Source: Chloroflexota bacterium (GTDB taxonomy: Bacteria; Chloroflexota; Dehalococcoidia; DSTF01; JACRBR01). From it: a stretch of 5,553 nt of DNA. The notes below the pieces were generated by a model. The model worked only from the letters and a program-made list of their open reading frames with translations, searched no databases and was not told the origin of the DNA. How positions within the stretch are numbered: position 1 is the stretch's first letter; the number at the start of each line of letters is the position of its first letter. The stretch is from assembly GCA_025355835.1 (NCBI GenBank), contig JANXYW010000291.1, forward strand, positions 1 through 5,553, written 5' to 3'. Made by a program: the position numbers and the translations under genes. Below are positions 4,599 to 5,553 of the stretch, in pieces.

Positions 4599-5168
4599 TC
4601 ACAGAGCGAACCGCTCCCTGATGGTCATAGCCGCGTCGGCGGCTGGGACATACGTGTTATCGATGACGATGTGGCGGTCTGGGTAGGGGAAGTCGCCTTC
4701 GCTGTTCCACCGGCCCCATGTCTCGAGCTCGCGTAGACGATCCGGCGTCGCCCAATCGAGCTTTTTGTGCCGGCGGCGGTTCTGGGATTCGTTGCGCTCG
4801 AGCCGGTCCTCCAGCGGTGCCGCCAACTCCACGTAGAAGACCTCGCCGCCTCGATCGATGAAGGGTGCAGCGAGCTCGTCGATGAGGCTGCGGGCGTTCG
4901 GGGAGCCGAAGACGAGCGCGTGCGTAAGGATCAGATCGAGGCCTGCCTCGGCTGCCGTGTCGAGAAGCTCGTGGGTGAAGGTGCGGGCGAGACGATGGAA
5001 CCCAGGTGTGCCGAACGGAAAGAACTCCGTCACGAGATCGGTGACCATGTGGTTGTAGAGGAGTTTGAAGCCAGTGAGTTTCGCGAGTTCTTGCCCGACG
5101 GTCATTTTGCCGACGGCCGTCGGACCGAAGATCGTCACGATCCGCGGCGGTCTAGATGCGGTCGCCAC
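4599..5168 (-). CDS. P-loop nucleotide kinase-like protein (AAA_18/AAA_33-type)
   Basis: A 189-aa cytoplasmic protein of the P-loop small-molecule or nucleoside kinase type. After the first strand (IVTIFG, 10-15) comes a Walker A loop, GPTAVGKMT (15-23), with Lys21. The residue after Lys is Met followed by Thr, not the usual direct GK[ST]; GKMTVGQEL is a recurring signature of this kinase subgroup. LLYNHMVTDLV (36-46) looks like a substrate-side segment. A second strand is LDLILTHALVFG (77-88), and FYVELAAPLEDRLERN (111-126) is the typical strand before a LID-like basic segment, NRRRHKK (130-136). IVIDNT (167-172) closes the core fold. The phosphate acceptor is unknown. The GTG at 5168 starts 3 nt after the M16 peptidase stop, implying one transcript. 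AGGG precedes the GTG by only 1 nt, so initiation may depend on coupling. GTG at residue 11 would leave the P-loop almost at the N-terminus and is less likely. Confidence 0.85.
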   Translation of the reverse strand: MATASRPPRIVTIFGPTAVGKMTVGQELAKLTGFKLLYNHMVTDLVTEFFPFGTPGFHRLARTFTHELLDTAAEAGLDLILTHALVFGSPNARSLIDELAAPFIDRGGEVFYVELAAPLEDRLERNESQNRRRHKKLDWATPDRLRELETWGRWNSEGDFPYPDRHIVIDNTYVPAADAAMTIRERFAL

Positions 5169-5171
5169 ACC

Positions 5172-5553
5172 CTACAACTTCAATAGCGGCGCGAAACGCT
5201 TCTCGCTGCGGAAGGGGCCGACGAGCGCCATCGTGAGTTGGTTTTCGTCGAAGACCTTCTTTGCGACGCGGCGCATGTCGTCGATCGTGACGGCTTCGAC
5301 CAGCGCGACGACTTCATCGGGCGTCCTGATCTCGCCGTTGAGCATCTCCTGGCCGCCCAGCCAGCCGGAAACGCTTCGCGTGTCCTCCATTCGAAGAAGC
5401 AGACGCCCCTTCGATAGCTCTTTCGCCTTGTGCAATTCTTCGTCTGTCACGCCGTTCGCGCGCAGGCGGCTCAGCTCTTCGATCAGGGCCTTTGCGGCTT
5501 CGACCGCCTTCTTCGGATCGACGGCGGCGTAGACGGCGAAGGAGCCCGTGTCG
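5172..5553 (-). CDS. M16 family zinc peptidase-like protein, C-terminal part
   Basis: The frame is open from the right edge (first full codon 5552-5550) and ends at TAG 5174-5172, giving the last 126 residues. They match the C-terminal end of the second M16 (pitrilysin/processing-peptidase-like) domain. DTGSFAVYAAVDP is at visible residues 1-13, and a helix, LIEELSRLRANGVTDEELHKA, spans about 23-43. EDTRS is at 56-60, followed by GGQEML at 66-71, and ALVGPF lies near the end. The Zn-binding HxxEH motif belongs to the missing N-terminal domain. M16 proteins often come as an active/inactive pair, so whether this one is catalytic cannot be told. It is most likely an oligopeptide-degrading or protein-processing peptidase, cytoplasmic or exported. 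It lies 3 nt upstream of the kinase gene on the same strand. Confidence 0.92.
   Translation of the reverse strand, partial: DTGSFAVYAAVDPKKAVEAAKALIEELSRLRANGVTDEELHKAKELSKGRLLLRMEDTRSVSGWLGGQEMLNGEIRTPDEVVALVEAVTIDDMRRVAKKVFDENQLTMALVGPFRSEKRFAPLLKL

Overview
The window is a gene-dense stretch of GC-rich bacterial chromosome. Most genes lie on the minus strand. The codon bias, the leaderless-looking start sites, the intergenic CACGAAGGG-type repeats and the style of the GlgA, ROK kinase and M16 proteins would fit a Chloroflexota-like or other deep-branching GC-rich bacterium. That placement is an impression from the sequence, not a tested assignment.

Layout in minus-strand gene order, from the right edge. 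(1) 5553-5172 is the C-terminal 126 residues of an M16 zinc-peptidase-family protein whose 5' end lies outside the window. (2) 5168-4599 is a small P-loop nucleotide kinase-like protein, starting 3 nt after the peptidase stop. (3) A gap of about 105 nt follows, with a CACGAAG tandem repeat and a start-proximal -10-like hexamer. (4) 4492-3443 is selD, selenophosphate synthetase, in its Cys form. (5) 3446-3045 is an unrecognised 133-aa protein with a CxxH...CxxC pattern; its ATG overlaps the selD stop as ATGA. (6) A lone plus-strand gene, 2837-3040, encodes a 67-aa protein and converges on gene 5 with only 4 nt between the stops. (7) 2586-2836 is an intergenic region with a 9-bp tandem repeat and a perfect 11-bp inverted repeat. 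(8) 2585-1110 is glgA, glycogen synthase. (9) 1113-130 is a ROK-family glucokinase whose GTG overlaps the glgA stop as GTGA. (10) 86-1 is the start of a probable lipoprotein that runs off the left edge.

Functionally there are three blocks. glgA and the ROK kinase form a translationally coupled carbon-storage pair: glucose phosphorylation feeds glucose-6-phosphate towards glucose-1-phosphate and ADP-glucose, which GlgA polymerises into glycogen. selD supplies selenophosphate, and the coupled 133-aa gene is the most interesting unknown here, as a candidate accessory protein of selenium metabolism. The M16 peptidase and P-loop kinase form a tight pair with no obvious functional link to selD.

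I see no CRISPR array, phage, transposase, tRNA or rRNA. The points most worth following up are the selD-coupled putative zinc protein, the recurrent TATACT/CATACT hexamers placed 5-9 nt before start codons (candidate leaderless transcripts), the dispersed CACGAAGRG repeats, and a substituted Cys in the ROK zinc motif.
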